Shown piece after piece: positions 1 to 11,125 of a stretch of 64,000 bases of DNA (position 1 is the stretch's first letter; the number at the start of each line of letters is the position of its first letter). The DNA is from Panulirus ornatus. Its lineage: Eukaryota > Arthropoda > Malacostraca > Decapoda > Palinuridae. The stretch covers positions 56,682,424-56,746,423 of the forward strand of contig NC_092225.1 in assembly GCF_036320965.1 (NCBI RefSeq), written 5' to 3'. Position numbers and translations under genes: made by a program. Below the pieces are notes generated by a model. It was not told the DNA's origin and did no database searches. It saw only the letters and a list, made by a program, of their open reading frames with translations.

Positions 1-245
1 AAACAGACTGAGGAAGAAAAGAATTTGGATCGGTGTGGTATATGAGGGGCGACGCTATGTCTATGGACTGAGCTAGGGCACATGAAGTAGTCTATGTAAA
101 CCATAAAAACAGTATACGGGGCCTGATTGTGGTCAGCTGGCTCTCATACCCGTGCATTATGCATGACAGCTAGAGAGTGACAAATGAGCCCGTTGCTCGC
201 CTCTTTCTGACGCTACCTCACTAATTGCGGGAGACAAAACTGTGT
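1..245 (+). mobile_element. LINE copy 0: decayed 3' end
   Basis: The sequence follows the end of the LINE ORF and its 3' UTR seen in better copies at 23870-24345. Shared landmarks, in the same order, are the 'gatcggtgtggtatat' stretch, 'gggcacatgaag', the 'catgacagctagaga' block, and a terminal hairpin remnant at 210-236 (cgctacctcactaattgcgg). It is cut by the window start, carries many substitutions and small indels, and has no open frame. It is an old insertion of the same family as the copies at 20.5-25 kb and 61-64 kb. Confidence 0.8.
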
Positions 246-249
246 ATAA

Positions 250-375
250 ACAATGTAGTTACAGTATACTGCACCATTGTATCAGTAACGAATGAAGTAC
301 TATTGCACAGTGGCATTAATAACAAATGTAGTAGCACTGCACAGTGGTATCAACAACAGATGAAGCACTGATTTG
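250..375. repeat. degenerate tandem repeat, about 48-bp unit
   Basis: About two and a half imperfect units share 'tgcac(c/a)' followed by 'tgtatca' or 'tggtatca' and 'aacgaatgaag/aacagatgaag'. It lies directly downstream of the LINE tail. Weak and short. Confidence 0.4.
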
Positions 376-1115
376 TCCAGGTACACTTCATAGTTTTTGA
401 GACATTCGTAAAATAGTGAAGCACCTCCCACAGCAAGCATGGTGGGGGAGAGAGAGAGCGGGTGTGTCAGCACCGTAACACTGCTGCTGTGTCTCAAGCT
501 GCTAGGTTGGCTGTGTTTAATACCCCCTCCATCTAAGTTTGCTTCCTACTTTCTCTCGAATACAATCATGACCAAATTTTGTCTTTTTTTCTTCTGGTCA
601 GTTTAAAAAAGTAAAATGAATCTGACGAATTATAAAACATGGACGGACGGTGTTGGGATGAAGGACTGTGTCTGAAAACGAGAAAAAAAAATAATGCTCG
701 AGGTAATTTTTATTTTCTCTCTTTCACAACTGTCTATTGTCCCTGTCTATTTCCCCTCCACATCTTCCTTTCACCGGCTAAACTCAACGAGAGCACCGAA
801 GCGCGTCTCATGCCGTAACGCTCCCACCTCTCACTCACTCACTCCTCTCCCTAATACCCGTTTTCTACGAAGGACATAAACAGACTCATTAGACAAACAG
901 CTCCTCAAAACGCGTTGGCGAGAGAGAAAAAGAAAAATGGAAGCTCTCAGGATGATGACTTCATGCCAGGATGTCGACATGTGAGGGCTTCTTCCTCCTG
1001 ACGGAGTTCTACCATCATGCTCCTCCCCTCTTGATGGGAGGGGAGGATAAATGTGAGCTTATGTGAGAAGCTGATGTTTGATCTGGTTGACGCTACGAGT
1101 CCCGCAGTGCGTCTC
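376..1115. other. unassigned sequence
   Basis: I recognise no gene, mobile element or array. The only ORFs are about 60 codons long and lack recognisable features. A short purine tract near 447 is the only low-complexity spot. Confidence 0.5.
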
Positions 1116-1345
1116 GGGTGTGTCACAGTGTAAGGGTGTTAGTACCACAGTGCTCCGAGGGTCACAGTTTGAAGATATCTGTGTTTGAAGGTCACACTTT
1201 AACGCTAATAGTATAACAGTGCTTTGGGTAGGGGGGAGGGGTCAAAGTTCAGCACTACTAGTATTACACTGCTTCGCAGGGTCAGACAACGAACGCTACT
1301 GGTATTACAGTCCTTCAGAGGGTCAAAGCTTAAAGAGACGAGTAT
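1116..1345. repeat. degenerate minisatellite, about 58-60-bp unit
   Basis: About four imperfect units each contain 'agtattacag/agtataacag', 'tgct..cgnagggtca' and 'aacgctac'. The array is old: substitutions are frequent and unit length drifts. Confidence 0.55.
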
Positions 1346-3141
1346 TACATGGGAGACAATCCCATTTAAAGGATAAGTGAAACAGATGACTTCAGTGATC
1401 CCCATTTCCCTGACCTTAAATAATGGAAGAAAAGAGGTTTCAAGTTGATTACAAAAACATATTCGTACGTGTGTGTACCACATGACGTCCCTGCCTCTCG
1501 ACATGATTTCCTCTTTCCTAAACCTCGGCTGGAGGTCAAGCTGTTGCCATCTGGCCATGAACGAGTGTGTGGCCTCGTAACCTGGTGAGGACTCCCAGGA
1601 GAAACATTCTAAAAGATCGGCTCCTGCCCTCTTTACATCATCCGAGCTAAATGGGTCATTTTACACGCTGCTGCCTGTGTCAAAAAGTGAAATTCCTACC
1701 CCCACCCCACCCAAACACACACACACACACACACAACAAAAAAAAATAAGCCCCGACAATCTTTATCTCCCTCCTGAGCTGTGGGTTCCCGAGCTGTATA
1801 AGGCAGACGAGGAGGTCGGTCGGCAGGATATTAGTGATAAGAATAACCCATTCGTCTTCATGTTCCTCCTGGGCTCCAAGCCAGACGCTGCAGGTGAGAA
1901 CATTTGCCAGGAATATATTTCAAACTGGAAGACAAAAGGTTCACATAATATTCATCTCCCTCCTGAGCCCTGGGCTTCGAGCTGCATAATTCCAAAATGG
2001 AACGCAAGACAAAGATACGTCGATCGTGTTGTATCTTTCTCTTTAAGCGTCACGGTAGACAGGGTCAAGAGTCTACTGCTAACTACAATGACTTGAACTT
2101 TTTCCTTGTGCTTCAACGGCTCAGAATCGGGTGCCGTGGGAGAGAAGCTAGCCACTTGTCTGCAAACAAAGTAGTACAGACGAGATGGTCGTTAAAGGAA
2201 ACATATATGACCAAATTATTCCTGGTCGTCTTTCTCCGGCTGGACCAGTCTAAGCAGAACCCATCTCACTACCATACCTAGTAAGCCATTGTCATCACTT
2301 TGCGTCCGTCCGTCTTCGTCTCTCTGTCTGCCAACTATATTTTACTCACTAATATTCTCCCTAAGACACCACAGCGTCAACTCTCTCGATACGTTCTATG
2401 GAGACCATCAACAGACTTGCTCATTTCATAGCGACCCGACACTTGTTGCCACAAGACAAAATATTCAGAGCTTTGAAACCAAAGCCTTGATGTAAATCAC
2501 GGCCGGACAGACCACTAAGAGATTTATCGTTTAATGAAATGATCGACGGATGATTGATGGATGACTGATGGATGACTGATGGATGATCCTCCCTTCAACT
2601 TTCCTCATCTCGTGCTGATCTGTCCCTCGAAACTTGTTCCTCTTATCAGAAATTTAATAGGAAGGATCTGGAGAAGTTTCATAATCAGTTCAACCTCTTT
2701 CGTTTCGTCCACTCACCTAAAATGAGCGCCACTTGCCATCTTTGTTCTGGCTGGCTAAATAGATTTAAAATAGTTCCATCGAAACTAAAAGGAGCCGGAG
2801 ATCTGAAACCTGACTGGTCAGAACTAAAAGGATCCACACATCTGAAACTAGACGAATGAATCAGAGGGAGTCCTTTATTAGATTATATCAGTTTTGTGTT
2901 TCTCATAACGATACCCTTCTTTGATTACGAATCTGTTAACGCTCCATCAGTAAAGATGATAATCTTCACAAATGTCATAGAAAGTATTGGATTTCCAGAG
3001 ATATCACTGATATTACGTCAAAGAACTTCTCAATTCAAAGGAGTCTGTATCTCCCTCCGATTCGAAGCAACGTAGCCCTGGGCTGCAGGAGCCTTCAGAA
3101 ATGTCCTGGGGAACACCAGGGCTCTTTTACAGAAACTGGTC
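1346..3141. other. unassigned sequence
   Basis: Mostly unique AT/GC-balanced sequence with no frame I can assign. It holds a (CA)n tract at about 1713-1735 followed by an A-run, and a short triplicated 'gatggatgact' at 2548-2585. The longest frame (139 codons from 1677) begins inside the (CA)n tract and shows no domain. Confidence 0.5.
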
Positions 3142-3376
3142 CTTGGGGATAGGGGATTAAGAATACTTCCCACGTATTCCCTGCGTGTCGTAGAAGGCGA
3201 CTAAAAGGGGAGGGAGCGGGGGGCTGGAAATCCTCCCCTCCCTTTTTTTTTTTTTTTAATTTTCCAAAAGAAGGAACAGAGGGGGCCAGGTGAGGATATT
3301 CCAAAAAAGGCCCAGTCCTCTGTTCTTAACGCTACCTCGCTAACGCGGGAAATGGCGAATAGTTTAAAAGAAAAAA

Positions 3377-3392
<16 letters not shown>
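3142..3392 (+). mobile_element. SINE family 1, copy A (near full length)
   Basis: About 250 bp. It starts near 'ccttggggata', has a small inverted pair GAATAC/GTATTC at 3161-3179, then 'gcgtgtcgtagaaggcgac', a G-rich block, 'ctggaaatcctcccctc', a T-run, 'ccaaaagaaggaacagag', and ends in cgctacctcgctaacgcg plus an A-rich tail. The last part (3330-3357) matches the 3'-terminal hairpin of the LINE family in this window. I see no convincing RNA polymerase III A/B boxes, so the origin of the 5' part is open. Partner copies are at 19188, 31373 and 45024. Confidence 0.75.
3330..3357 (+). other. LINE-type 3' terminal hairpin at SINE end
   Basis: CGCT pairs with GGCG (one G-U) outside, and CTCGC pairs with GCGGG (one G-U) inside, with a TAAC loop. 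The same fold ends the LINE copies at 20541, 24302 and 62075. Confidence 0.65.

Positions 3393-3423
<31 letters not shown>
3393..3423. repeat. (AT)n after SINE A tail
   Basis: A pure AT dinucleotide run that follows a run of about 23 A residues at the end of SINE copy A. Confidence 0.95.
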
Positions 3424-3426
<3 letters not shown>

Positions 3427-3770
3427 GATGAGTCCGAGATCGCAGGTAATATCATGAAGTGAAGACCAAGTTCCCCTGAAGACACTTGTGCTCGTTCTTG
3501 GTACTATAGCAGGTTGGATGGTCAAGTTAAATGAGTCAACTGGTAAGCCTTACTCTTGTCTCTTGACCTGGTGGAGTCCAGTGAAGGTAGGCAATGAAGT
3601 AATCAGTTGTAGGATCCTAGCATGTCCTGTACCTTGCTGAAGGGGATTATAATCTCTTACGTTTATGGTTTCTCTTGTCTGTGGTGTTGTAAGGTTGTGG
3701 AAATGACTCATTATTCTCGTGTCTTCAGCGAGAATGTTTGGGAAGTGAGGTTCACATCATGTTGTTCCAT
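3424..3770. other. unassigned sequence
   Basis: No recognisable feature. The 100-codon frame at 3622-3924 runs into the (GT)n tract and is not supported. Confidence 0.5.
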
Positions 3771-3787
3771 GCGTGTGTGTGTGTGTG

Positions 3788-3850
<63 letters not shown>

Positions 3851-3873
3851 GTGTGTGTGTGTGTGTGTGTGTA
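3771..3873. repeat. (GT)n microsatellite, interrupted
   Basis: About 100 bp of GT/TG with two 'ttg' phase breaks near 3788 and 3850. The cysteine/valine-repeat frames across it are by-products of the repeat. Confidence 0.97.
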
Positions 3874-4056
3874 TTGGGGCCTCCCTCTTCTTTGAAGATG
3901 GACTGTCAAGCGTCAGCCGAGTGATGGATAATGGTCACATGCCGATGACGTAATTCCTCCCACCTCACGGACAACAACACGTGAGGTTGATTTAATCAAG
4001 GGGGAACGTATGGAATATGTATGAGCTCTAAACGAGGAGTCTTAAGCCTTGTGGTA

Positions 4057-4058
<2 letters not shown>

Positions 4059-4120
<62 letters not shown>
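4059..4120. repeat. (GT)n microsatellite
   Basis: A pure GT run of about 62 bp. Confidence 0.97.
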
Positions 4121-4122
<2 letters not shown>

Positions 4123-6450
4123 GTTTGTATGAGTTTTCATTGTGTTTGACAGTGACCTTCTCGTTTTAATCATTGCCATTTTCATTAGCTGCATCTATCA
4201 TGCCATTCCACTTGCTCTAACTTTCGTATCTTCGTTGTAGACAATTCCTCCGCCGTATTCACAATGCTCTCCTCCTACTTTTGCCCCCAACATCAGCGTC
4301 ACTCCCCTTGTACTCCCCATTAAGAAGGCAACGCACCTTTGCATTCAACTCCTTTTTTGTAGAATTTGTCCTTCTCGAACGTTTAGTTGGTGTTTACCTA
4401 ACGAGGAACTAGACCTTATTGTTGTTTCCATTTTTTATACAGTGTGCAGTACGACAGAGCTAGTCCTCCTGTCAGAGGTTTCGTTCCTCTTGGTCCTCAC
4501 GCACAAAAAGCAACACCATCGTTCCTCGTTCCCTGTACGACCCTCCCCCTAATCTGACCCTCGCCACGTAATCATGTAATTACCCTCGTCTCTCTGAGCC
4601 CTTCCCTCCTATTTCGTCTCTTTACGCCTTTTAACTTATTGATTAATATACACAATTCCTTTTTTATCTGAAATTTCGAAGAATTAATCTTCCTCACTGG
4701 AATTAACCGTACCATCCTCATATATCATCCACTCAGTAAGAGGTTCCTTTACGTTCTTAATCATACTGTGTTCACCATAACCAGATACGTTCTTTCATAA
4801 CGTTACATACGGAGAATCCTCGAACCCCCGGCATACATATTCTTCACCTACGCCTCGGAGGTTAAAGTAAAACGGATAGGACCATACAGAGTCTCTTCCC
4901 TTCCTCAGCCAGGTCCAGCCTCACCAGCATACACACGTTGCTTCCTACTATGGTAAACGTACAAAGACTCCCACACACGATCCCAACACAGTATAGATGA
5001 CTGTAAACCAAGGGATCTTTAACCTGTAATCCACTGATCATTATCCCAGTTGTCCTCTGGATAAACATGAATCTGATCACCAATACAAATCATCTATAAG
5101 TTCAATAATGTGACTGAATTCTAAAACCACTTGTGTATTACATGTTCTACCGTGACTATTACCTCTATTAAGGGTGTGGGTTGTATCATCTGCTCCTGAT
5201 TGTGATTCTAGACATGATATAATACTAGATATATACTAAAGGTGGTCCACAGTCAACAACAGATGTCTCTTAGTGGTCCACATACATAAAGTGGTTACGA
5301 ACCCCTACTCTATACATTATTTCTGACACCAAGTTACCATTAACTAAACGAAAATGGTCATGAAGGGAACACATTCGGTTCACGTGGTCTTTAACCAAAT
5401 ACTTCGAAGGCTGAGTCTGATGTGGTAGCGATGTCTCAGGAATCATCCAGAGTATAGTTAACATCTGACGTGGAAACATCATCGCGTCATTGTACTTCAC
5501 TGTTAGACGCGGTGACACACGAGAACAGAGGAGGAAGATCCTCAAGACATTTGGGAATATGTCTGATGTTCTGGCGTACTTTGTTCTTATAACGTATCTT
5601 GTGCATCTGTCATAAACGTGGCTAATTCGAAGCTTGTTGTGCTGGAGAGCAGAAATCTCATACAGTCTTGATTAATGATTTCCTTATTACAAGGAAATAT
5701 CACAAGGCGGTAAATCCACAAGATATTTTCCCCCGACATGAATGAATTACGGAGTCTATAACACTGTCGCTGGTGGGGAATACTACAACATTCCACTCCC
5801 TCTGCCCCTGACAGCCGTCAGCTGGTCAAATCAGTCCTCCTCGACCCGTCCTTACCTTGTCTTTCATCTCGACACTATCGGGCAAAATGACCTCAAGACA
5901 TAAGTGGGACAAACCTCTTGATATCAGGACGATGGTTTTTGAAATGGTGAACGGGTGCCGCTGTTGTGAAATTCCATAGATCATAATGTGTGGATTGAGG
6001 TGGTCATTGAGGTCTTCTGAGTTTTACTCTACAAATTATTTAGCTTGTGGGGATAATGTGGACTTGCATCTGTTTATTTCACTCAAGTTTCTCTGAACAA
6101 GGCTTCGACACAAGCCGAAGTGTTGGAGGAATACAACCCAGAAGCTCTCACTTGTAATTACTGGCCATCCCAATCCACATATTACGATCTGTGGAGTTTG
6201 GTAACAGCGACATCTGTTTAGCATTTCAAGAGCCATCGACCTGATTGTCTTGCGGTTTGTACGACTGTGTCTTGTGGTTATCTTTGTCTAACAGGTCGAG
6301 TTGGAAGACCAAGCAAACCCAGTCCACGTATCTGTCCTTATAATATATAGCTCATGATATCTAGGAACTGCAGACTATCAAGAGGCACACAGGAGAACGA
6401 TCAGTCGTGCAGATTCATCGCACACCAGTTTTCTTTTCATATCGTATACA
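4121..6450. other. unassigned sequence
   Basis: Unique-looking sequence of balanced composition. Frames are all under about 95 codons and I recognise none of them. No repeat array, hairpin cluster or element end was seen. Confidence 0.5.
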
Positions 6451-6451
6451 C

Positions 6452-6487
<36 letters not shown>
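6451..6487. repeat. (CA)n microsatellite
   Basis: A pure CA run of about 36 bp. Confidence 0.95.
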
Positions 6488-6490
<3 letters not shown>

Positions 6491-7668
6491 CGTGAAGGAC
6501 GAACACACGGACGTGTGGGCGGGTCATCAATACAAGGTCAACACTTGTGTGCGATACGAGAGTCAATCATGTACGCTTAATGTACCTGAATGAGGCACTT
6601 GAGGGCGCGCGATGGACCGAGCCCTCGACAGGCACCGAGGTCAGGGACCTCAAGTAAGCCACTCGGCAGAAAGAGTTAAATCCAAGTATCCCAGAAGAGG
6701 ATGTACGAGACCTCGTGTCCTAAAGGACCATGTATCCCAAGGGATCAAACATATCCCAGAGAACTACATTACGCTTTCATGGAGTGGAAATACTCCACAT
6801 TGGACCAAGATAATTATCATCCCCGAACACACATCGTCTGCAACGATACTGTGTTGCAAGACACACACATATGCCCGTCCCTAGACCGTACTAACTCTTA
6901 TACACACTTGAGATTTTACACTAAGACGGGAGATTATCCAAGAGTTTTCTTATTAAACTCACATTAACGCTTTTAAAGCCCGGGATCTCAACAGGCTGAA
7001 GGAGTTTCTTTTCTTTCCAACATGCAGAAAATTTCTTAAAATTCCTATTTACAAGTTCGCTTAAATGCTCCTCTTTAAGGAAACTTCGGCTATTTTCTTC
7101 TTGTTTTCCCCAAAGTTTAGGTGTATGAAGAAGACTAAATATGGCACCAGTTTTACAGCGAAAAAATATTACTTTATAAGTTTAAATGAAGCAAGATGAC
7201 AAGATCTTAAGGACTCCAATGGAGGCGATTCCATAAAAGCTGACAAAATCTTTCTTAAGTTACGGTGGTCAGAAGCAGATAGTTAATGAACGAGACTGAC
7301 ATATTTTGGTTACCTTATGAATTATGGCCAGTTCTGAGTATGCGAGAGAGAGTCACAGCTTCGGTGCGCTTATGGCTCATGGGCACAGAGACCACAGCAA
7401 AATTCCTGACGTAGCTGTGAGAGATGTACGGCAAACTTTCATCACACCACTGAAACAACTGCCAGATCAATAAATCTCAAATATATCCTCCAGATCTACA
7501 CTCACATACGGATTAGAAATAGAAAATAGTACCCGTAACATGATACCGTTAAAATCTATAGACTGACACGCATACCAGACGTTGGAACAGAATGATACCA
7601 TCCAAATACCATCGTCGTGGTATAAAGGAATGGTCAGCAGAGGCGATGTGATCTCACGCAGGTAGCTG
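6488..7668. other. unassigned sequence
   Basis: No gene or element recognised. Two overlapping frames of about 90 codons at 6612-6967 read through the same DNA in different phases and show no family features. Confidence 0.5.
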
Positions 7669-7679
7669 GTGTGTGGCGG

Positions 7680-7875
7680 CAGTGGGAGGCTGGGCCAACC
7701 AGACCCATGTTACAGCTGGAGTATTCCCCTGTCAACCACACCTCTCCTCTGGTGCTTGACCAGCCAGACACCTGCCAGTGTGAGGCTGGGCCACCAGACC
7801 CTATGTTACAGCTGGAGTGTTCCCCCTGTCAACCACACCTCTCGTCTGGTGCTGGACCAGCCAGACACCTGCCTC
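7680..7875. repeat. two-copy tandem duplication, about 103-bp unit
   Basis: The block with 'gaggctgggcca', 'atgttacagctggagt', 'gtcaaccacacctctc' and 'ccagccagacacctgcc' occurs twice head to tail with a few substitutions and small indels. Confidence 0.8.
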
Positions 7876-8137
7876 TGCTGCCTTACGTAACCGCTTCTTA
7901 GATGGGTCCTTATTGCTTCTTAATTTCTTTGGCCTTTTTTTTTTTTCTTTCTGCTTCTTCCTATCCTAGTTCCTCATGTATTTTCCTTCCTCTGCTTCCC
8001 CTTGCTCCTTATTCTTATTCCAAGAATACCATTATCCACCATCGTCACTGGGCCCGAAGATGCAGTCACTGAACATAAAAGCTCGGCGCTTCTTTTCATT
8101 TGCACTCCGTATGTGGCGCTAAATAAGGAGGAGTCGA

Positions 8138-9232
8138 CACTACGCGTCGTGCGACACCTCCCCTCCCTCTCCTGCACTACGCGTCGTGCAACACCTCCCC
8201 CTCCCTCCCCTGTACTAAGCGTCGTGCGACACCTCCCCCTCCCTCTCCTGCACTAAGCGTCGTGCGACACCTCCCCCTCCCTCCCCTGTACTAAGCGTCG
8301 TGCGACACCTCCCCTTCCCTCTCCTGCACTAAGCGTCGTGCGACACCTCCCCTTCCCTCTCCTGCACTAAGCGTCGTGCGACACCTCCCTCTCCTGCACT
8401 AAGCGTCGTGCGACACCTCCCCTTCCCTCCCCTGCACTAAGCGTCGTGCGACACCTCCCCCTCCCTCTCCTGCACTAAGCGTCGTGCGACACCTCCCCCT
8501 CCCTCTCCTGCACTACGCGTCGTGCAACACCTCCCCCTCCCTCTCCTGCACTATGCGTCGTGCGACACCTCCCCCTCCCTCTCCTGCACTACGCGTCGTG
8601 CAACACCTCCCCCTTCATCCCCTGCACTAAGCGTCGTGCGACACCTCCCCCTCCCTCTCCTGCACTACGCGTCGTGCGACACCTCCCCCTCCCTCTCCTG
8701 CACTACGCGTCGTGCAACACCTCCCCCTTACTCCCCTGTACTAAGCGTCGTGCGACACCTCCCCCTCCCTCTCCTGCACTAAGCGTCGTGCGACACCTCC
8801 CCCTCCCTCTCCTGCACTACGCGTCGTGCGACACCTCCCCCTCCCTCTCATGCACTAAGCGTCGTGCGACACCTCCCCTTCCCTCCCCTGCACTAAGCGT
8901 CGTGCGACACCTCCCCCTCCCTCTCCTGCACTAAGCGTCGTGCGACACCTCCCCCTCCCTCTCCTGCACTACGCGTCGTGCAACACCTCCCCCTCCCTCT
9001 CCTGCACTACGCGTCGTGCGACAACTCCCCCTCCCTCTCCTGCACTAAGCGTCGTGCGACACCTCCCCTTCCCTCCCCTGCACTAAGCGTCGTGCGACAC
9101 CTCCCCCTCCCTCTCCTGCACTACGCGTCGTGCGACACCTCCCCCTCCCTCTCCTGCACTACGCGTCGTGCGACACCTCCCCTCCCTCTCCTGCACTAAG
9201 CGTCGTGCGACACCTCCCCTCCCTCTACACAC
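8138..9232. repeat. minisatellite, 38-bp unit, about 29 copies
   Basis: The unit holds 'gcgtcgtgcgacacctcc' followed by a C/T-rich stretch and 'cctgcacta'. Variants are 'cactaagcg' versus 'cactacgcg' (the latter makes an ACGCGT palindrome), 'tgcgac' versus 'tgcaac' (a CpG transition) and a shortened pyrimidine run. Three CpG sites per unit make this a dense CpG island-like array on a pyrimidine-rich strand. Frames of 73-124 codons across it are repeat by-products. Confidence 0.95.
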
Positions 9233-9552
9233 CATGTCTCATTTCCTCCCTCATCTCCTGCACGGCAGGTATTGCTTCACCTCCTCCTCCTCCTCCTCCG
9301 GCACCTCATCCTGTATCCCCCACCCTGCCTCATCTTCCCTAAGGCTCTCCCTTCTTCCTCTCTCCCTACCCATCCATCAAGGTAAACTCCCTTACAGGGG
9401 AGGAATAAAGGTAAACTCCCCCGGGCGGCAAACTCATGAATTCTCTAACAACAATAAGATAAGCGTTTACACACGATCGTGATGACTCAGGGTCCTCAGA
9501 GACCATAGTGGTGCTGTTTGGAGATCGGCGACCCCTGATCTCCTACACCTAC
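9233..9552. other. unassigned sequence between arrays
   Basis: A pyrimidine-rich stretch with a short CTC triplet run near 9281-9300 and a duplicated 'ggtaaactccc' near 9380-9420. Nothing else is seen. Confidence 0.5.
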
Positions 9553-9957
9553 CCTCCCTGCAACACTGGCTACGTTCCTCACTATCCTCCCTGTCTGGCC
9601 TGGCACCTTAGCCTCCCTACAACACTAGATACGTTCTCCTCCCTCCCTGTCTGGCCCCGCACTTTAGCCTCCCTGCAACACTGGCTACGTTCCTCACCAT
9701 CCTCCCTGTCTGGCCCGGCACCTTAGCCTCCCTACAACACTAGATACGTTCTCCTCTCCTCCCTGTCTGGCCCGGCACCTTAGCCTTCCTACAACACTAG
9801 ATACGTTCTCCTCTCCTCCCTGTCTGGCCCGGCACCTTAGCCTTCCTACAACACTAGATACGTTCTCCTCTCCTCCCTGTCTGGCCCGGCACCTTAGCCT
9901 TCCTACAACACTAGATACGTTCTCCTCTCCTCCCTGTCTGGCCTGGCACTGCGGCAA
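9553..9957. repeat. minisatellite, about 57-bp unit, about 7 copies
   Basis: Units share 'ctacaacactagatacgt', 'tctcctctcctccctg' and 'tctggcccggcaccttagc'. The first three units are more diverged ('ctggctacgttcctca'), while the last four are almost identical, which suggests recent expansion at the right-hand side. Confidence 0.9.
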
Positions 9958-10039
9958 CATTCCAGGTGCCTCACTTACCCTCAGCCAACAGGATTTAGAC
10001 TCGGGGGAAATAATATTCTTCTACCGACAAATGTGAGAC

Positions 10040-10395
10040 TCGTTCTGGGTTGTAACTCTGTCATACACCTGGTGTTATGAGGAGTAACTCGCAGTTGTAA
10101 CCCTGTCATACACCTGGTGTTATGAGGAGTAACTCGCGGTTGTAAATGTCATACACCTGGTGTTATGAGTAACTCGCAGTTGTAAATGTCACACACCTGG
10201 TATTATGAGGAGTAACTCGCAGTTGTAAATGTCATACACCTGGTGTTATGAGTAGTAACTCGCAGTTGTAACTGTCATACACCTGGTGTTATGAGGAGTA
10301 ACTCGCAGTTGTAACTGTCATACACCTGGTGTTATGAGGAGTAACTCGCGGTTGTAACTGTCATACACCTGGTGTTATGAGGAGTAACTCGCATC
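10040..10395. repeat. minisatellite, about 43-bp unit, about 8 copies
   Basis: Units share 'gtcatacacctggtgtta', 'tgaggagtaactcgc' and 'gttgtaa'. Some units lack 'gag' or have 'atgtc' in place of 'ctgtc'. Confidence 0.92.
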
Positions 10396-10698
10396 TTTTA
10401 ATATCTCTATGCCACACGTGCACGTAGCATCACACGACGTTACTCCGCGTGGCCAGAAATGTTGTCAATGTGACCCATGCCGACCTTGGACTTATTCTCC
10501 TGATCTCCATTTCTACGTTCCCCAGACGCTCCATGACTCTGCCATGAACGAAGTTAGCACAATGTGGCCCGAGTTGTGCAATGTATCTTTCGGTTCCTCT
10601 CATTATGATGACCGTGTTGGCCTCAATATGTAAATATAATGTTGTACATGAAGTGGGTTCATATGGCGCGCGTAAGTTTTGGATGTAGGTTGTGTAGA

Positions 10699-10701
<3 letters not shown>
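10396..10701. other. unassigned sequence
   Basis: No recognisable feature. The antisense 123-codon frame here begins inside the neighbouring (GT)n tract. Confidence 0.5.

Positions 10702-10792
<91 letters not shown>
10702..10792. repeat. (GT)n microsatellite
   Basis: A pure GT run of about 91 bp. Confidence 0.98.
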
Positions 10793-10795
<3 letters not shown>

Positions 10796-10992
10796 CATCA
10801 AGGGTTGTAGGAGATAAGATCATCAAGCGTGCATTAACTTCCTTTACAAAATACAGACGAAATGTGGACTTAGATCCAGCATCAAAACGTAGCACGAATT
10901 CTTTACCTGAATTTGCATTACAAAAATTTTGGCACATATTACCACTGCACGGAGTATAGAGAGATGCTTTGAATAAGTATTGGCGGCAAGTG

Positions 10993-11125
10993 ACTTATTC
11001 AAAAGCAGAGAGTGAACCATGTATTTCATATATGACTAAGTTCAGAAAGGTCCTGAATTTATTCAAAAGCAGAGAGTGAACCATGTATTTCATATATGAC
11101 TTTTAAGTTCAGAAAGGTCCTGCAT
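10993..11125. repeat. two-copy tandem duplication, about 63-bp unit
   Basis: 'ttattcaaaagcagagagtg', 'aaccatgtatttcatatatg' and 'aagttcagaaaggtcctg' occur twice in the same order, almost unchanged. A recent local duplication. Confidence 0.9.

Noticed and set aside
8138..10395. Regularly spaced repeats considered as a CRISPR array
   Set aside because: Units are tandem with no unique spacers, and the setting is an animal genome.
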